Shown: piece after piece, positions 7,617-15,977 of the stretch
Numbering within the stretch: the first letter of the stretch is position 1
Layout: each line of letters opens with the position of its first letter
Source: JASFWK01 sp050049355
GTDB lineage: Bacteria > Chloroflexota > Anaerolineae > B4-G1 > DUEL01
Assembly: GCA_050049355.1 (NCBI GenBank)
Contig: JASFWK010000006.1
Span: forward strand, 1-48,934
Length of the DNA stretch: 48,934 bases
Direction: 5' to 3'
Translations under genes and position numbers: made by a program
The notes under the pieces: generated by a model
The model's database searches: none
What the model was told of the DNA's origin: nothing
Seen by the model: only the letters and a program-made list of their open reading frames with translations

Positions 7617-8567
7617 TCACCGGATGCGCAGAGGGGCAACGCCACCGGCCTCAAACCCGCAGGCGTGATAGAACTCCTGTGCCGCGGCATCGCCGCGGGA
7701 GGTGTCTACGAGCAGATGGGTGGCCCCGCGGCGGCTCGCCCGCTGAATCGCAGCTTCCACCAGCGATCCGCCGATCCCCTGCCGTCTGTACGTTGGATCC
7801 ACCGCCATCTCCCCGAGGAGCGCGCGCATCCCCGTCAGTCCAGGCATGAAGGTCAGCGCCAGAAAGCCAACTACACTCCCACCCATTTCCGCCACCAACA
7901 TGTCCAGGGCGGGGCTCTCGCGGAACCGCTGAGCTGCGGCCGTCTGTTGTTCGTCGGTCATCTTCTTATTGTCCGGAATCAGCCGCAGAAGCTGCAGCAC
8001 TGCATCCTCGTCCTGAGGGCGGGCTTCACGGATGACTACCCCTGGTACTTCGGCCCGGAACTGGGGGGAGCGGCTGCGGACCCAGCGCTCCAACACCTCC
8101 CGATGGGTGCGAAAGGCCAGCTTCTCGGGTAGGCCGTCGGGAGGGAAAACGCGCACGTCCTGCGCGTCGTTTCCCGCCTGGAGTTCTCCGCTCACTGGCC
8201 GAGCACGATGGAAGATGATAATGCCGGACTGGACCGGGCCTTCCGGGAAGGAGTAGACGCCGAATAGCTCCAACAGCTCCACGTCTAGCCCTGTCTCCTC
8301 CTTGCACTCTCGCACCGCGGCCTGCTCCACGCTCTCGTCCGCTTCGATGTAGCCGGCCGGCAGGGCCCACCAGCCAGCGAAGGGATCCTCCCCCCGCTTG
8401 ACCAGGACGATACCGCTCTCCATCTCGACCAGGACCCCGACCCCTGGGACAGGGTTGCGGTACAGGATGAAGCCACAGGCAGCGCAGACCCGTCGGATCC
8501 GTCCTGCAACCTCGGCCTCCTCCATCCCTTCACCGCAGCGAGGACAGAATGTACTCTCTTCGATCAC
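7617..8567 (-). CDS. Nudix hydrolase-GNAT acetyltransferase fusion with zinc ribbon
   Basis: 316 residues in three parts. A zinc ribbon (CPRC at 8-11, CAAC at 28-31) resembles that of NudC-type NAD pyrophosphatases. A Nudix domain follows with a complete Nudix box, G72 through REC-KEETGL94, whose glutamates bind Mg2+ and cleave an X-linked nucleoside diphosphate. From about residue 176 there is a GNAT acetyltransferase domain with the acetyl-CoA loop RRQGIGGSL and a C-terminal DTSRGDAAAQEFYHACGF. Start is GTG with GGAGG upstream. Substrates are unknown; the fusion suggests one compound is both hydrolysed and acetylated, or damaged metabolites are cleaned up. It probably shares transcription with queG upstream. 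Confidence 0.85.
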   Translation of the reverse strand: MIEESTFCPRCGEGMEEAEVAGRIRRVCAACGFILYRNPVPGVGVLVEMESGIVLVKRGEDPFAGWWALPAGYIEADESVEQAAVRECKEETGLDVELLELFGVYSFPEGPVQSGIIIFHRARPVSGELQAGNDAQDVRVFPPDGLPEKLAFRTHREVLERWVRSRSPQFRAEVPGVVIREARPQDEDAVLQLLRLIPDNKKMTDEQQTAAAQRFRESPALDMLVAEMGGSVVGFLALTFMPGLTGMRALLGEMAVDPTYRRQGIGGSLVEAAIQRASRRGATHLLVDTSRGDAAAQEFYHACGFEAGGVAPLRIR

Positions 8568-8649
8568 TGCTTTCCTCCATGCATCTCACGCGAGCCGTCA
8601 AATCCAACCCTGATGGCACAGATGCCGAGGCGGGCGGATAGTCCTCAGG

Positions 8650-9789
8650 TCAACCTGCCGGAATCGCCTCGAGGGCCAGCGCAAGTTCCCTGCGAACGGT
8701 TGATTCCCGCTCTCGCTCCCGGGCGGCCTCCAAGGTGTCAATCGCCTCCGACCCGCCGATGCGGCCAAGTGCCCAGGCAGAATGGCCCCGAACCACGGGA
8801 TCCGGGTCCTCCAGGGCAGTCGTTAGCGACGCCAACGCCTGCGGGTCACCGGCGTTGCCCAGTGCCACCGCGACGTTGCGCAGCAGCCGCCCTCGTCCAA
8901 TGCGCAGGATAGGGCTTGCCTGGAAACGGTGTTGGAAACCCTCCTCATCCAGCGCCATCACGTCCAAGAGTGGCGGGACGGCCCGGTCGGGAGACGCAGC
9001 CAGGAAGTCCTCCACCGCGGTGGGCCGGGCGAAGCGCTGCCAGGGGCAGACCAGCTGACAGACATCGCAGCCGTAGACGCGATTGCCCATGAGCGGCCGC
9101 AGCTCCAACGGGATGGCCCTCTTGAGCTCGATGGTCAGGTAGGAGATGCAGCGGCGGGCGTCCAGCCGGTAGGGGGCCGTCAGTGCGCCCGTGGGGCAGG
9201 CATCCAGGCAGCGTGTGCAGGTGCCGCATCGGGGTGGCGGCGGATCGCCGCTCGGCGGCAGATCTATATCCACCAGCACCTCCCCCAGAAAGAGCCAGGA
9301 GCCCACGCGAGGATGGATCAGGCAGGTGTTCTTGCCTACGAAGCCCAATCCCGCCCGTGCCGCGAATGCTCGCTCCAGCACCGGTCCGGTATCCACGTAT
9401 GCCCGGTGGCGGACGTCCCCTCCAGCCTCATCATGGATGAAGGCAGCCAATCGCTCCAGGCGCGGCAGCATCCAGTTGTGATAGTTCTGTCCCCAGGCGT
9501 AGTTGGAGATGCGTCCGCTCAAGGGGCCTGGGTCTGGAGCGGGGCCGGGGTAGTAGTTGACTGCCACGCAGACCACCGCGCGGGCCCCTGGCAGGATTAG
9601 CTTTGGGTCCTCCCGGCGAGCCACCCGGTCGGGCCGGGCCATGTACGCCATCTCGCCATGGTCGCCCCGGGCCAGCCAATCGCGGTAGGCCGTCAGATCC
9701 CTTAAGGGCGGGCGCGTCGGGGAGATTCCCGCCAGGGTGAAGCCTAAGCTGAGAGCTTCCCCCTCGATCCGTTTGCCCAGACCGTCCAT
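8650..9789 (-). CDS. queG: Epoxyqueuosine reductase
   Basis: Cobalamin-dependent iron-sulfur enzyme that reduces epoxyqueuosine to queuosine in the wobble position of tRNAs Tyr, His, Asn and Asp; cytoplasmic. 379 residues, the family length. Two [4Fe-4S] clusters are supported by CGTCTRCLDACPTGAL and CDVCQLVCPW. The N-terminal DUF1730-like part (LGFTLAGISP, LILPGARAVVCVAVNYY) binds B12 and substrate. The last ~75 residues form HEAT-like repeats (AVALGNAGDPQALASL, SAWALGRIG) that contact tRNA in this family. Its promoter (9799-9827) ends only 9 bases from the ATG and there is no ribosome site, so the mRNA is probably leaderless or nearly so. Confidence 0.93.
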   Translation of the reverse strand: MDGLGKRIEGEALSLGFTLAGISPTRPPLRDLTAYRDWLARGDHGEMAYMARPDRVARREDPKLILPGARAVVCVAVNYYPGPAPDPGPLSGRISNYAWGQNYHNWMLPRLERLAAFIHDEAGGDVRHRAYVDTGPVLERAFAARAGLGFVGKNTCLIHPRVGSWLFLGEVLVDIDLPPSGDPPPPRCGTCTRCLDACPTGALTAPYRLDARRCISYLTIELKRAIPLELRPLMGNRVYGCDVCQLVCPWQRFARPTAVEDFLAASPDRAVPPLLDVMALDEEGFQHRFQASPILRIGRGRLLRNVAVALGNAGDPQALASLTTALEDPDPVVRGHSAWALGRIGGSEAIDTLEAARERERESTVRRELALALEAIPAG

Positions 9790-9798
9790 CGCCAGGCC

Positions 9799-9827
9799 AG
9801 TATAGCCCAGCGCCGAACCTCTGTCAA
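9799..9827 (-). promoter_or_regulatory. Promoter of queG, near-leaderless
   Basis: Minus strand: -35 TTGACA (9827-9822), 17-base spacer, -10 TATACT (9804-9799). Only nine bases separate the -10 from the queG ATG (9789), so the predicted leader is at most about 3 bases. Confidence 0.8.
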
Positions 9828-9976
9828 TGACCTTCTCTTGGATGGAGTGGCGTGTTTCACGGATTGGTGATGATCCTGCGGAGAAACGGACCTCGATCGG
9901 GTCAGCAGGTTGTGGAGGAATCGGGTAGGGCTGGGAGAGGCTGGCGGTTAGGACATGTAGCGCCGGCTGGAGCGGG

Positions 9977-12895
9977 CTAGAGCCCGAGTAGATCCTTCAG
10001 GAACTGCCCGGTGTAGCTGGACTCCACCTGTGCCACTTGCTCCGGCGTCCCCTCAGCGGTCACTTCGCCCCCTGCCTCGCCTCCCTCCGGCCCCAGGTCA
10101 ATGATCCAGTCGGCTACCTTAGTGATATCGGGGTGGTGCTCGATGATGACCACGGTGTTGCCGGCGTCAACAAGCCGGTTGAGGACGGCGATCAACTTAT
10201 CCACATCGGCTGCGTGCAAGCCCACGCTGGGCTCGTCCAACACGTAGAGGGTACTGCCGGTGGCCCTTTTGGAGAGCTCGCGTGAGAGCTTCACCCGCTG
10301 CGCCTCACCGCCGGATAGGGTCGGGGCGGGTTGACCCAGACGGATGTAGCCCAACCCCACGTCCTGAAGGGTCTTCAGCTTGCGCCGAATGGCGGGGAAG
10401 GCGGAGAAGAACTCCGCTGCCTCATCCACGCTCATATCCAAGATGTCGGCGATCGTCTTACCTTTGTAGCGGATCTGGAGCGTCTCCCGATTGTAGCGCT
10501 GGCCGTGGCAGACGTCGCATGGGATGTAGATGTCGGGCAGGAACTGCATCTCAATGCGCAGCGTCCCGTGCCCCTTGCAGGGTTCGCAGCGCCCGCCCTT
10601 GACGTTGAAGGAGAAGCGACCCTTCTCATAGCCGCGAATCTTTGATTCCGGCAGCGAGGCGAATAACTCGCGGATCGGGGTGAAGACGCTGGTGTAGGTG
10701 GCGGGATTGGAGCGGGGAGTGCGACCGATGGGAGATTGATCGATGTCGATCGCCTTGTCTATGTGCTCAGCGCCCACGATGTGATCATGGTCGCCCGCGG
10801 GCTCCTGGGAGCCGTGGAGGATCTGAGCCAGGCGGCGGTAGAGGATTTCTATCAGGAGGGTTGACTTGCCGGAGCCGGAAACACCGGTGATGCACACGAA
10901 CATCCCTAGCGGGATGCGCACGTCGATGTCCTTCAGGTTGTGCTGGCGGGCTCCCCGGATTGTGAGGGCCTCTCCATTGCCGGGGCGGCGACCATCAGGG
11001 AGCGGTATGCTGCGGCGTCCTGAAAGGTAGGCCCCTGTGACGCTGTCGGGATCATTGATCACTTCCTCCAACTGACCCGCAACGACCACCTCCCCGCCCA
11101 ACTCGCCAGCCCCCGGCCCCAAATCGATGATCCAATCGGCAGCGCGGATCATAGACTCGTCGTGCTCCACCACCAGCAGAGTGTTTCCCAGGTCCCGCAT
11201 CCTCTGCAGAGTGCGGATCAGACGGTCGTTGTCCCGCTGGTGGAGACCGATGGTCGGTTCGTCCAGCACGTAGAGTACGCCAGTCAGTTGGGAGCCGATC
11301 TGAGTAGCCAGGCGGATGCGTTGAGCCTCTCCACCTGCCAGCGTGGTTGCGGTCCTGTTGAGTGTCAGGTAACCCAGTCCCACGCTGACCATGAACTGAA
11401 GTCGGTTGTGCACCTCCTTGAGGATGCGGCGCCCTATGAGCCACTGTACTTCGGTAAGGGGAGAACTGGTCGGAGGCGTTTCGGGTTCGGATCTGTCGGC
11501 CTCAAGATCCACGATCTGGAATCTGGAACCCGATAGGTCATCGATCCATTCCAGCAGACGACTCACTGGCCATTGACTGATCTCGTGGATCGATCTACCG
11601 GCTATGGTCACAGCGAGGGCCTCTGGCCGCAGACGCGCTCCTTCGCATGCCGGGCAGGGCTGGCGGGTCATGAATCCTTCAATCTTGCTCCGCATGTACT
11701 TGGAGGAGGTCTCCCGGTAGCGGCGCTGGAGATTTGGGATCACCCCCTCGAAGGTGGTCCTGTAGACCCGCCGGGCTCCATCCCGATTGACGTAGTCGAC
11801 CGAGATCTTCTCCTTGCCGCTGCCGTACAGGAGGACACGCTGCTGGGCCGAGTTCAACTCTCGCCAGGAGCGATCGGTGCGAATGCCGTAGTGCTCGGCT
11901 GCCGCCTCGAGAATCTGCCAGTAGTAACCTTGGTGCTCGTCGGTGGGCCAGGCCTGGATGGCTCCCTCATCTAGGGGGAGGTCCGGATTCGGGACGATGA
12001 GGTCGGGGTCCAGCTCTGTCTGCGTACCCAGCCCCTGACACTCGGGGCAGGCCCCGTGTGGGCTGTTGTAGGAGAAGGTGCGCGGCTCAATCTCCGGCAG
12101 GCTGATCCCGCAGACAGGACAAGCCAGGTGCTCGGAGAAGAGAAGGTCACGCGGTGGGTCGGACGAGACATCGTTGATGATGATGACACCGTCGCCCAGG
12201 CGCAGCGCTGTCTCCACCGAGTCGGTTAAGCGGGAGCGGAAGCCATCGTCAGTCCTCTCGGGGATGACCAGCCGATCCACCACCGCCTCGATGGTGTGCA
12301 TCTTGTAGCGGTCGAGCTCGATCTCCTCATCCACATCGCGCACGGTACCGTCCACCCGAACGCGCACGAAGCCAGCCTTGCGCACATCCTCGAAGATCGC
12401 CTGATGGTGCCCCTTGCGATCCTTGACCAGGGGGGCGAGAACCTGAAATCGGATCCCTGGCTCCACCTCAAGCACCGCGTCCACGATCTGCTGGGCGGAT
12501 TGCTGGGTCACCTCCCGGTTGCAGTGTGGACAGTGAGGTACGCCGATGCGAGCGTACAGGAGTCGGAGGTAGTCGTAGATCTCGGTGACCGTAGCGACCG
12601 TGGAGCGAGGGTTGTGGGAGACTCCCCGCTGATCGATGGAGATGGCAGGGGAGAGGCCCTCAATCTGGTCCACATCTGGCTTTTCCATCTGCCCCAGGAA
12701 CTGACGGGCGTAGGAGGAGAGGGACTCGACGTAGCGTCGCTGGCCTTCGGCGAAGACGGTGTCGAATGCCAAAGAGGACTTACCGGAGCCCGAGATGCCG
12801 GTCACAACCACCATCTTGTTGCGGGGGATCTTGACGGTGATGTTCTTCAAGTTGTGCTCCCGCGCACCTCGCACAGTTATCTTGTCCTGTCCCAT
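9977..12895 (-). CDS. uvrA: Excinuclease ABC subunit A
   Basis: Damage-recognition ATPase of nucleotide excision repair; a dimer that loads UvrB on DNA. 972 residues from the ATG at 12895, where the protein opens with the family's DKITVRGAREHNLKNI; an in-frame ATG at 12943 adds 16 atypical residues without a ribosome site. Both ABC modules are intact: Walker A GISGSGKSSL and GVSGSGKSTL, signatures LAGGEAQRIRLA and LSGGEAQRVKLS, Walker B YVLDEPT and YVLDEPS. Zinc modules CPVC...CPEC and CEPC...CDVC are present. A ~28-residue acidic, Pro/Thr-rich insert (DNA about 11440-11540) interrupts the segment before the first signature. uvrB and uvrC are not in the window. Confidence 0.96.
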   Translation of the reverse strand: MGQDKITVRGAREHNLKNITVKIPRNKMVVVTGISGSGKSSLAFDTVFAEGQRRYVESLSSYARQFLGQMEKPDVDQIEGLSPAISIDQRGVSHNPRSTVATVTEIYDYLRLLYARIGVPHCPHCNREVTQQSAQQIVDAVLEVEPGIRFQVLAPLVKDRKGHHQAIFEDVRKAGFVRVRVDGTVRDVDEEIELDRYKMHTIEAVVDRLVIPERTDDGFRSRLTDSVETALRLGDGVIIINDVSSDPPRDLLFSEHLACPVCGISLPEIEPRTFSYNSPHGACPECQGLGTQTELDPDLIVPNPDLPLDEGAIQAWPTDEHQGYYWQILEAAAEHYGIRTDRSWRELNSAQQRVLLYGSGKEKISVDYVNRDGARRVYRTTFEGVIPNLQRRYRETSSKYMRSKIEGFMTRQPCPACEGARLRPEALAVTIAGRSIHEISQWPVSRLLEWIDDLSGSRFQIVDLEADRSEPETPPTSSPLTEVQWLIGRRILKEVHNRLQFMVSVGLGYLTLNRTATTLAGGEAQRIRLATQIGSQLTGVLYVLDEPTIGLHQRDNDRLIRTLQRMRDLGNTLLVVEHDESMIRAADWIIDLGPGAGELGGEVVVAGQLEEVINDPDSVTGAYLSGRRSIPLPDGRRPGNGEALTIRGARQHNLKDIDVRIPLGMFVCITGVSGSGKSTLLIEILYRRLAQILHGSQEPAGDHDHIVGAEHIDKAIDIDQSPIGRTPRSNPATYTSVFTPIRELFASLPESKIRGYEKGRFSFNVKGGRCEPCKGHGTLRIEMQFLPDIYIPCDVCHGQRYNRETLQIRYKGKTIADILDMSVDEAAEFFSAFPAIRRKLKTLQDVGLGYIRLGQPAPTLSGGEAQRVKLSRELSKRATGSTLYVLDEPSVGLHAADVDKLIAVLNRLVDAGNTVVIIEHHPDITKVADWIIDLGPEGGEAGGEVTAEGTPEQVAQVESSYTGQFLKDLLGL

Positions 12896-13236
12896 ATTCG
12901 CTGCTGTTCTCCTGATGGCAGTTTCCCTTCTCTCTTCTACCATAGAACATTTGTTGCGATCTCAACGGCAATCCAACATGGTAGCACGAAATGGGAAACT
13001 GGGCAATCTCGGCGGTCGGGTAAATGCCCTAGTCCCTCCGATGCACATTCCGCCCCGCCTCAGTCTGTGTCCCGTCTCGGCGGCGAGATATGGGCAATCA
13101 CTGCCAAGTGATGATTGGATGCCCTGCTGGTCCATTTCCCAGGAGCAGCTCCCGCTGACCTGAGTGCCTGGCGGGCGGCTCGTGGTTGATCTGACCGGTC
13201 GGTTGAGCTGCGACAAAAACCCAAGACCCCTGGAGG

Positions 13237-13265
13237 TTGCACAACCACATTGGCCTTGCTATAAT
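13237..13265 (+). promoter_or_regulatory. Promoter of the lipid-kinase gene, leaderless
   Basis: -35 TTGCAC (13237-13242), 17-base spacer, perfect -10 TATAAT (13260-13265). Seven bases separate it from the GTG at 13273, so the predicted transcript starts at or beside the start codon. Confidence 0.75.
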
Positions 13266-13272
13266 TCGGCTT

Positions 13273-14208
13273 GTGAGAGGGCGGATGATCTACAACCCGA
13301 CTGCAGGCCCTCGAAGGGTGAGGCGAGGGCTGAAGGCGGTGCGGCGGGAGCTCGAGCGCCGGGGCTGGTCCGTGGATGTCAAGGCCACACAGTCGCCCGG
13401 GGATGCCACGCGCTTGGCACGAGAGGCAAGCGGGGCGGGATTGGACGCTGTATGGATCGCTGGGGGAGATGGGACTATCAGCGAGGCCGTCAACGGGTTG
13501 GTGGGCACCAACACCGCTTTGGGTGTGCTGCCAGTGGGCACTGGCAACATCTGGGCCAAACAGCTGGGCCTGCCTACTCTCACTCTCACTCATCCTTTCC
13601 GCCTCCGGGAGGCCGCCATCGCACAGGCTGAGGGAAAGGTACAGGCGGTGGACGTGGGGCGCGTGAATGACCGCTATTTCCTGCTTTGGGCGGGGATTGG
13701 CTTCGATGCGATGGTCACCACTGAGCTGGAGCCTCGGCCTCGACCGGTCAAGCGGCTTGGAGCCCTCCCGTACATCGTCGCCTCTGTCACTCTGGCGCGA
13801 AGTTTCTCCGGTGTGCGGGCCCGCGTTGCACTGGACGAGCAGACGGTCCGGGGTCGAATTCTTCTGGTTCTGGTCACCAACGTGCAGATGTACTCGCTCT
13901 TCCAGGTCGCCCGACAGGCCTGCATGGACGATGGGCTGCTGGATGCGCTTGTGTTCAAGGGATTGGGGTCCTCCTATATCCTCCGACACGCGGCCAGGAT
14001 GTTCAGAGGACGCCACCTGCAAGATCCGAAAACTGTCCACAGGCAGGTTCGTCGCATTGTCGTGCAGGCGGAGGAGCCGCTGTCGGTGCAGGTGGACGGT
14101 GATCCGCTGGGAACGACGCCGGTTACCCTGAGTGTGGTCCCTCGTGCGCTTCGCATCAGGGTACCCCACCACGTCCCCTCAAACCTTTTCCACAAGGAGG
14201 AGCTATGA
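13273..14208 (+). CDS. Diacylglycerol kinase family (YegS/DgkB-like) lipid kinase
   Basis: 311 residues from GTG 13273, which is the predicted first base of the mRNA; an ATG four codons later (13285) is the alternative. The N-terminal MIYNPTAGPRR and the glycine-rich IAGGDGTISEAVNGLVG plus LPVGTGNIWAKQLGLP are the nucleotide-binding motifs of DAGK_cat proteins, which phosphorylate lipid alcohols such as diacylglycerol, sphingoid bases or undecaprenol. The C-terminal beta-sandwich ends with QVDGDPLGTTPVTLSVVP, typical of the family. It overlaps the following antiporter gene by 4 bases (ATGA). Exact lipid unknown; membrane-associated by inference. Confidence 0.88.
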   Translation: MRGRMIYNPTAGPRRVRRGLKAVRRELERRGWSVDVKATQSPGDATRLAREASGAGLDAVWIAGGDGTISEAVNGLVGTNTALGVLPVGTGNIWAKQLGLPTLTLTHPFRLREAAIAQAEGKVQAVDVGRVNDRYFLLWAGIGFDAMVTTELEPRPRPVKRLGALPYIVASVTLARSFSGVRARVALDEQTVRGRILLVLVTNVQMYSLFQVARQACMDDGLLDALVFKGLGSSYILRHAARMFRGRHLQDPKTVHRQVRRIVVQAEEPLSVQVDGDPLGTTPVTLSVVPRALRIRVPHHVPSNLFHKEEL

Positions 14209-15254
14209 AAATCCTGCTGGGACTTCTGGTCCTGGTGCCTGTTGCCCTGTACTCCCATTATGCGCAGGGCCCGCCCTTGGTGACGTTCGCAGCCACTACG
14301 CTGGGCATCGTCCCTCTAGCCGGGCTTCTGGGTCGGGCAACGGAGGAGCTGGCAGCGCGGACCAGTTCGCAGGTCGGTGGTCTGATCAACGGCACGCTGG
14401 GCAATGCCGCCGAGCTGATCATCACCTTCTTCGCCATCCGGGCTGGGCTTCTAGGGCTGGTCAAAGCTTCCATCACTGGCTCGATCCTGGGCAACCTTCT
14501 GCTGGTGATGGGGGCCAGCCTCCTGGTGGGAGGACTACGCCACGGTGTCCAGAAGTTTGATCGCAGTCAGGCAGGGCTCAACTCCACTATGCTGATCCTG
14601 GCCGTCATCGCCCTCGCCATCCCCTCCCTGTTCGGCCACCGAATCGAGGACTTCAGCCACGACGCTGTGGAGTATCTAAGCCTGGGGGTGGCCGCAGTAA
14701 TGATGCTGGTGTACGTCCTCAGCCTGGTCTACAGTTTCGCTACCTCTCCCAGCATTCCCTATGAGAAGGAACATGGACGTCCTGCCTGGTCCCTCTTGCG
14801 TACGGTGGGGGTCCTGATACTCTGCACCGCCTCGGTGGCCTGGCTCAGCGAGGTACTGGTGGGCTTGATAGAGCCGGTGCTTGAGCGACTGGGGTGGACT
14901 GAGTTCTTCTTCGGCATTGTGATTATCCCCATCGTAGGTAACGTCGCCGAACACCTGGTAGCGGTCCAGGTGGCAGCACAGGATCAGATGGACCTCAGCC
15001 TGGGGGTCTCGGTCGGTTCGAGCTTGCAGATTGCCCTCTTTGTCGCGCCCGTGCTGGTCTTCTTGAGCCTGGCGATGGGCAACCCTCTCACGTTGGTGTT
15101 CGATCGCTTCGAACTGACAGCCCTGATAGCTGCCTCCCTCATCGCTGGGCTGGTTGGGCTTGATGGGGAATCGAACTGGATGGAGGGGATACAGCTGTTG
15201 GTGGTTTACGTCATCTTGGCGATGGCGTTCTTCTTCCTGCCGGTGGGGGGATAG
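14205..15254 (+). CDS. Calcium/proton antiporter (CaCA superfamily, CAX type)
   Basis: 349 residues, almost entirely hydrophobic, with about 11 membrane helices. The two inverted alpha repeats carry the cation-binding motifs GNAAELIITF (first half) and GNVAEHLVAV (second half), characteristic of ChaA/VCX1-type Ca2+/H+ exchangers. An acidic-poor cytoplasmic loop lies between the halves. AAGGAGGAGCT precedes the ATG, which overlaps the lipid-kinase stop, so the two are translationally coupled. It probably exports Ca2+ using the proton gradient; Na+ or K+ cannot be excluded. Confidence 0.9.
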   Translation: MKILLGLLVLVPVALYSHYAQGPPLVTFAATTLGIVPLAGLLGRATEELAARTSSQVGGLINGTLGNAAELIITFFAIRAGLLGLVKASITGSILGNLLLVMGASLLVGGLRHGVQKFDRSQAGLNSTMLILAVIALAIPSLFGHRIEDFSHDAVEYLSLGVAAVMMLVYVLSLVYSFATSPSIPYEKEHGRPAWSLLRTVGVLILCTASVAWLSEVLVGLIEPVLERLGWTEFFFGIVIIPIVGNVAEHLVAVQVAAQDQMDLSLGVSVGSSLQIALFVAPVLVFLSLAMGNPLTLVFDRFELTALIAASLIAGLVGLDGESNWMEGIQLLVVYVILAMAFFFLPVGG

Positions 15255-15269
15255 GTGGAAGTGAAAGCG

Positions 15270-15977
15270 TCAACCCCGGCTGCGGTCTGTCAAGCGGCGG
15301 ATGAGACGCATAACTGTCATCTCTAGCCGATCCTGATACCGCCAGAAGATCAATGCCAGGGCTGTGGCTCCGGCTCCGATGGATCCCCAGCCCCACCAGG
15401 GGAGCGCAGTGGCGTTTGCTCCCACCCAACTGGCCACTACCAGGCCCGGAAGCCTCCCCAGCGCAGCGAGCACCAGCAAATAGGGGATCGGCAGCGGGCT
15501 CAGGCCGATGATGAAGCAGATCAGATCGTCTGGGACGAAGGGAAACAGAAAGACCAGGAAGAAGAAGGCTGGTCCTCGCCGCCAGGCGATGCGGTCCCAC
15601 CGGTCCAGCTGCTTCTGTCCCACCAGGCGGACCACAAGCGGTCGGCCGAACCGGCGAGCGAGAGCCATCGCCAATGCCGAGCCCACTTGAACCCCGATTA
15701 GACTGTAGAGGGTCCCGAGCACCACGCCGTATAGGTAGCCGTTGACCAGTCCCACCGTCTGGCCCGGGATAGGGGCTAGGAGTACCTGGAGGGTGTTCAG
15801 GAAGACGCTGACCAGCGGCCCCAAGGGGCCGAAGCCGGCGATCCACATCTGCACCGCTTCCCGGTCATTCAGCAATCGGTAGAGGTCGGGGCCCCAGAGA
15901 GCCCCCGCTGCCACCAAGAGTAGGAGCAGTACGATCAGCAACCTTGTTCGCCTGCGGGCGGGGTGTCTCTTGCTCAA
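15270..15977 (-). CDS. DedA/TVP38 (VTT-domain) membrane protein
   Basis: 235 residues from TTG 15977, whose bases overlap the stop of the MFS gene (TTGA), so it is coupled to it; the open frame extends far upstream but only as antisense-like sequence. After a basic start (RRRTRLL) comes a membrane helix and then the SNARE-associated/VTT core: LAPIPGQTVGLVNGYLYG, a GS-ALAMALARRFGRP segment and FPFVPDDLICFIIGLSP. DedA-family proteins include undecaprenyl-phosphate and phospholipid flippases. The partner MFS gene suggests nothing specific. Confidence 0.82.
   Translation of the reverse strand: MSKRHPARRRTRLLIVLLLLLVAAGALWGPDLYRLLNDREAVQMWIAGFGPLGPLVSVFLNTLQVLLAPIPGQTVGLVNGYLYGVVLGTLYSLIGVQVGSALAMALARRFGRPLVVRLVGQKQLDRWDRIAWRRGPAFFFLVFLFPFVPDDLICFIIGLSPLPIPYLLVLAALGRLPGLVVASWVGANATALPWWGWGSIGAGATALALIFWRYQDRLEMTVMRLIRRLTDRSRG

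Noticed and set aside
7257..7690. Minus-strand open frames over the tRNA, reading GFEPTEPYGSRALQARAF and the like
   Set aside because: This is the well-known spurious protein produced by reading the antisense of a tRNA-Ser; the tRNA, its promoter and terminator explain the DNA.
13060..14172. 370-codon minus-strand frame opposite the lipid kinase gene
   Set aside because: Low-complexity Arg/Pro/His composition and no start signal; shadow of the kinase gene.
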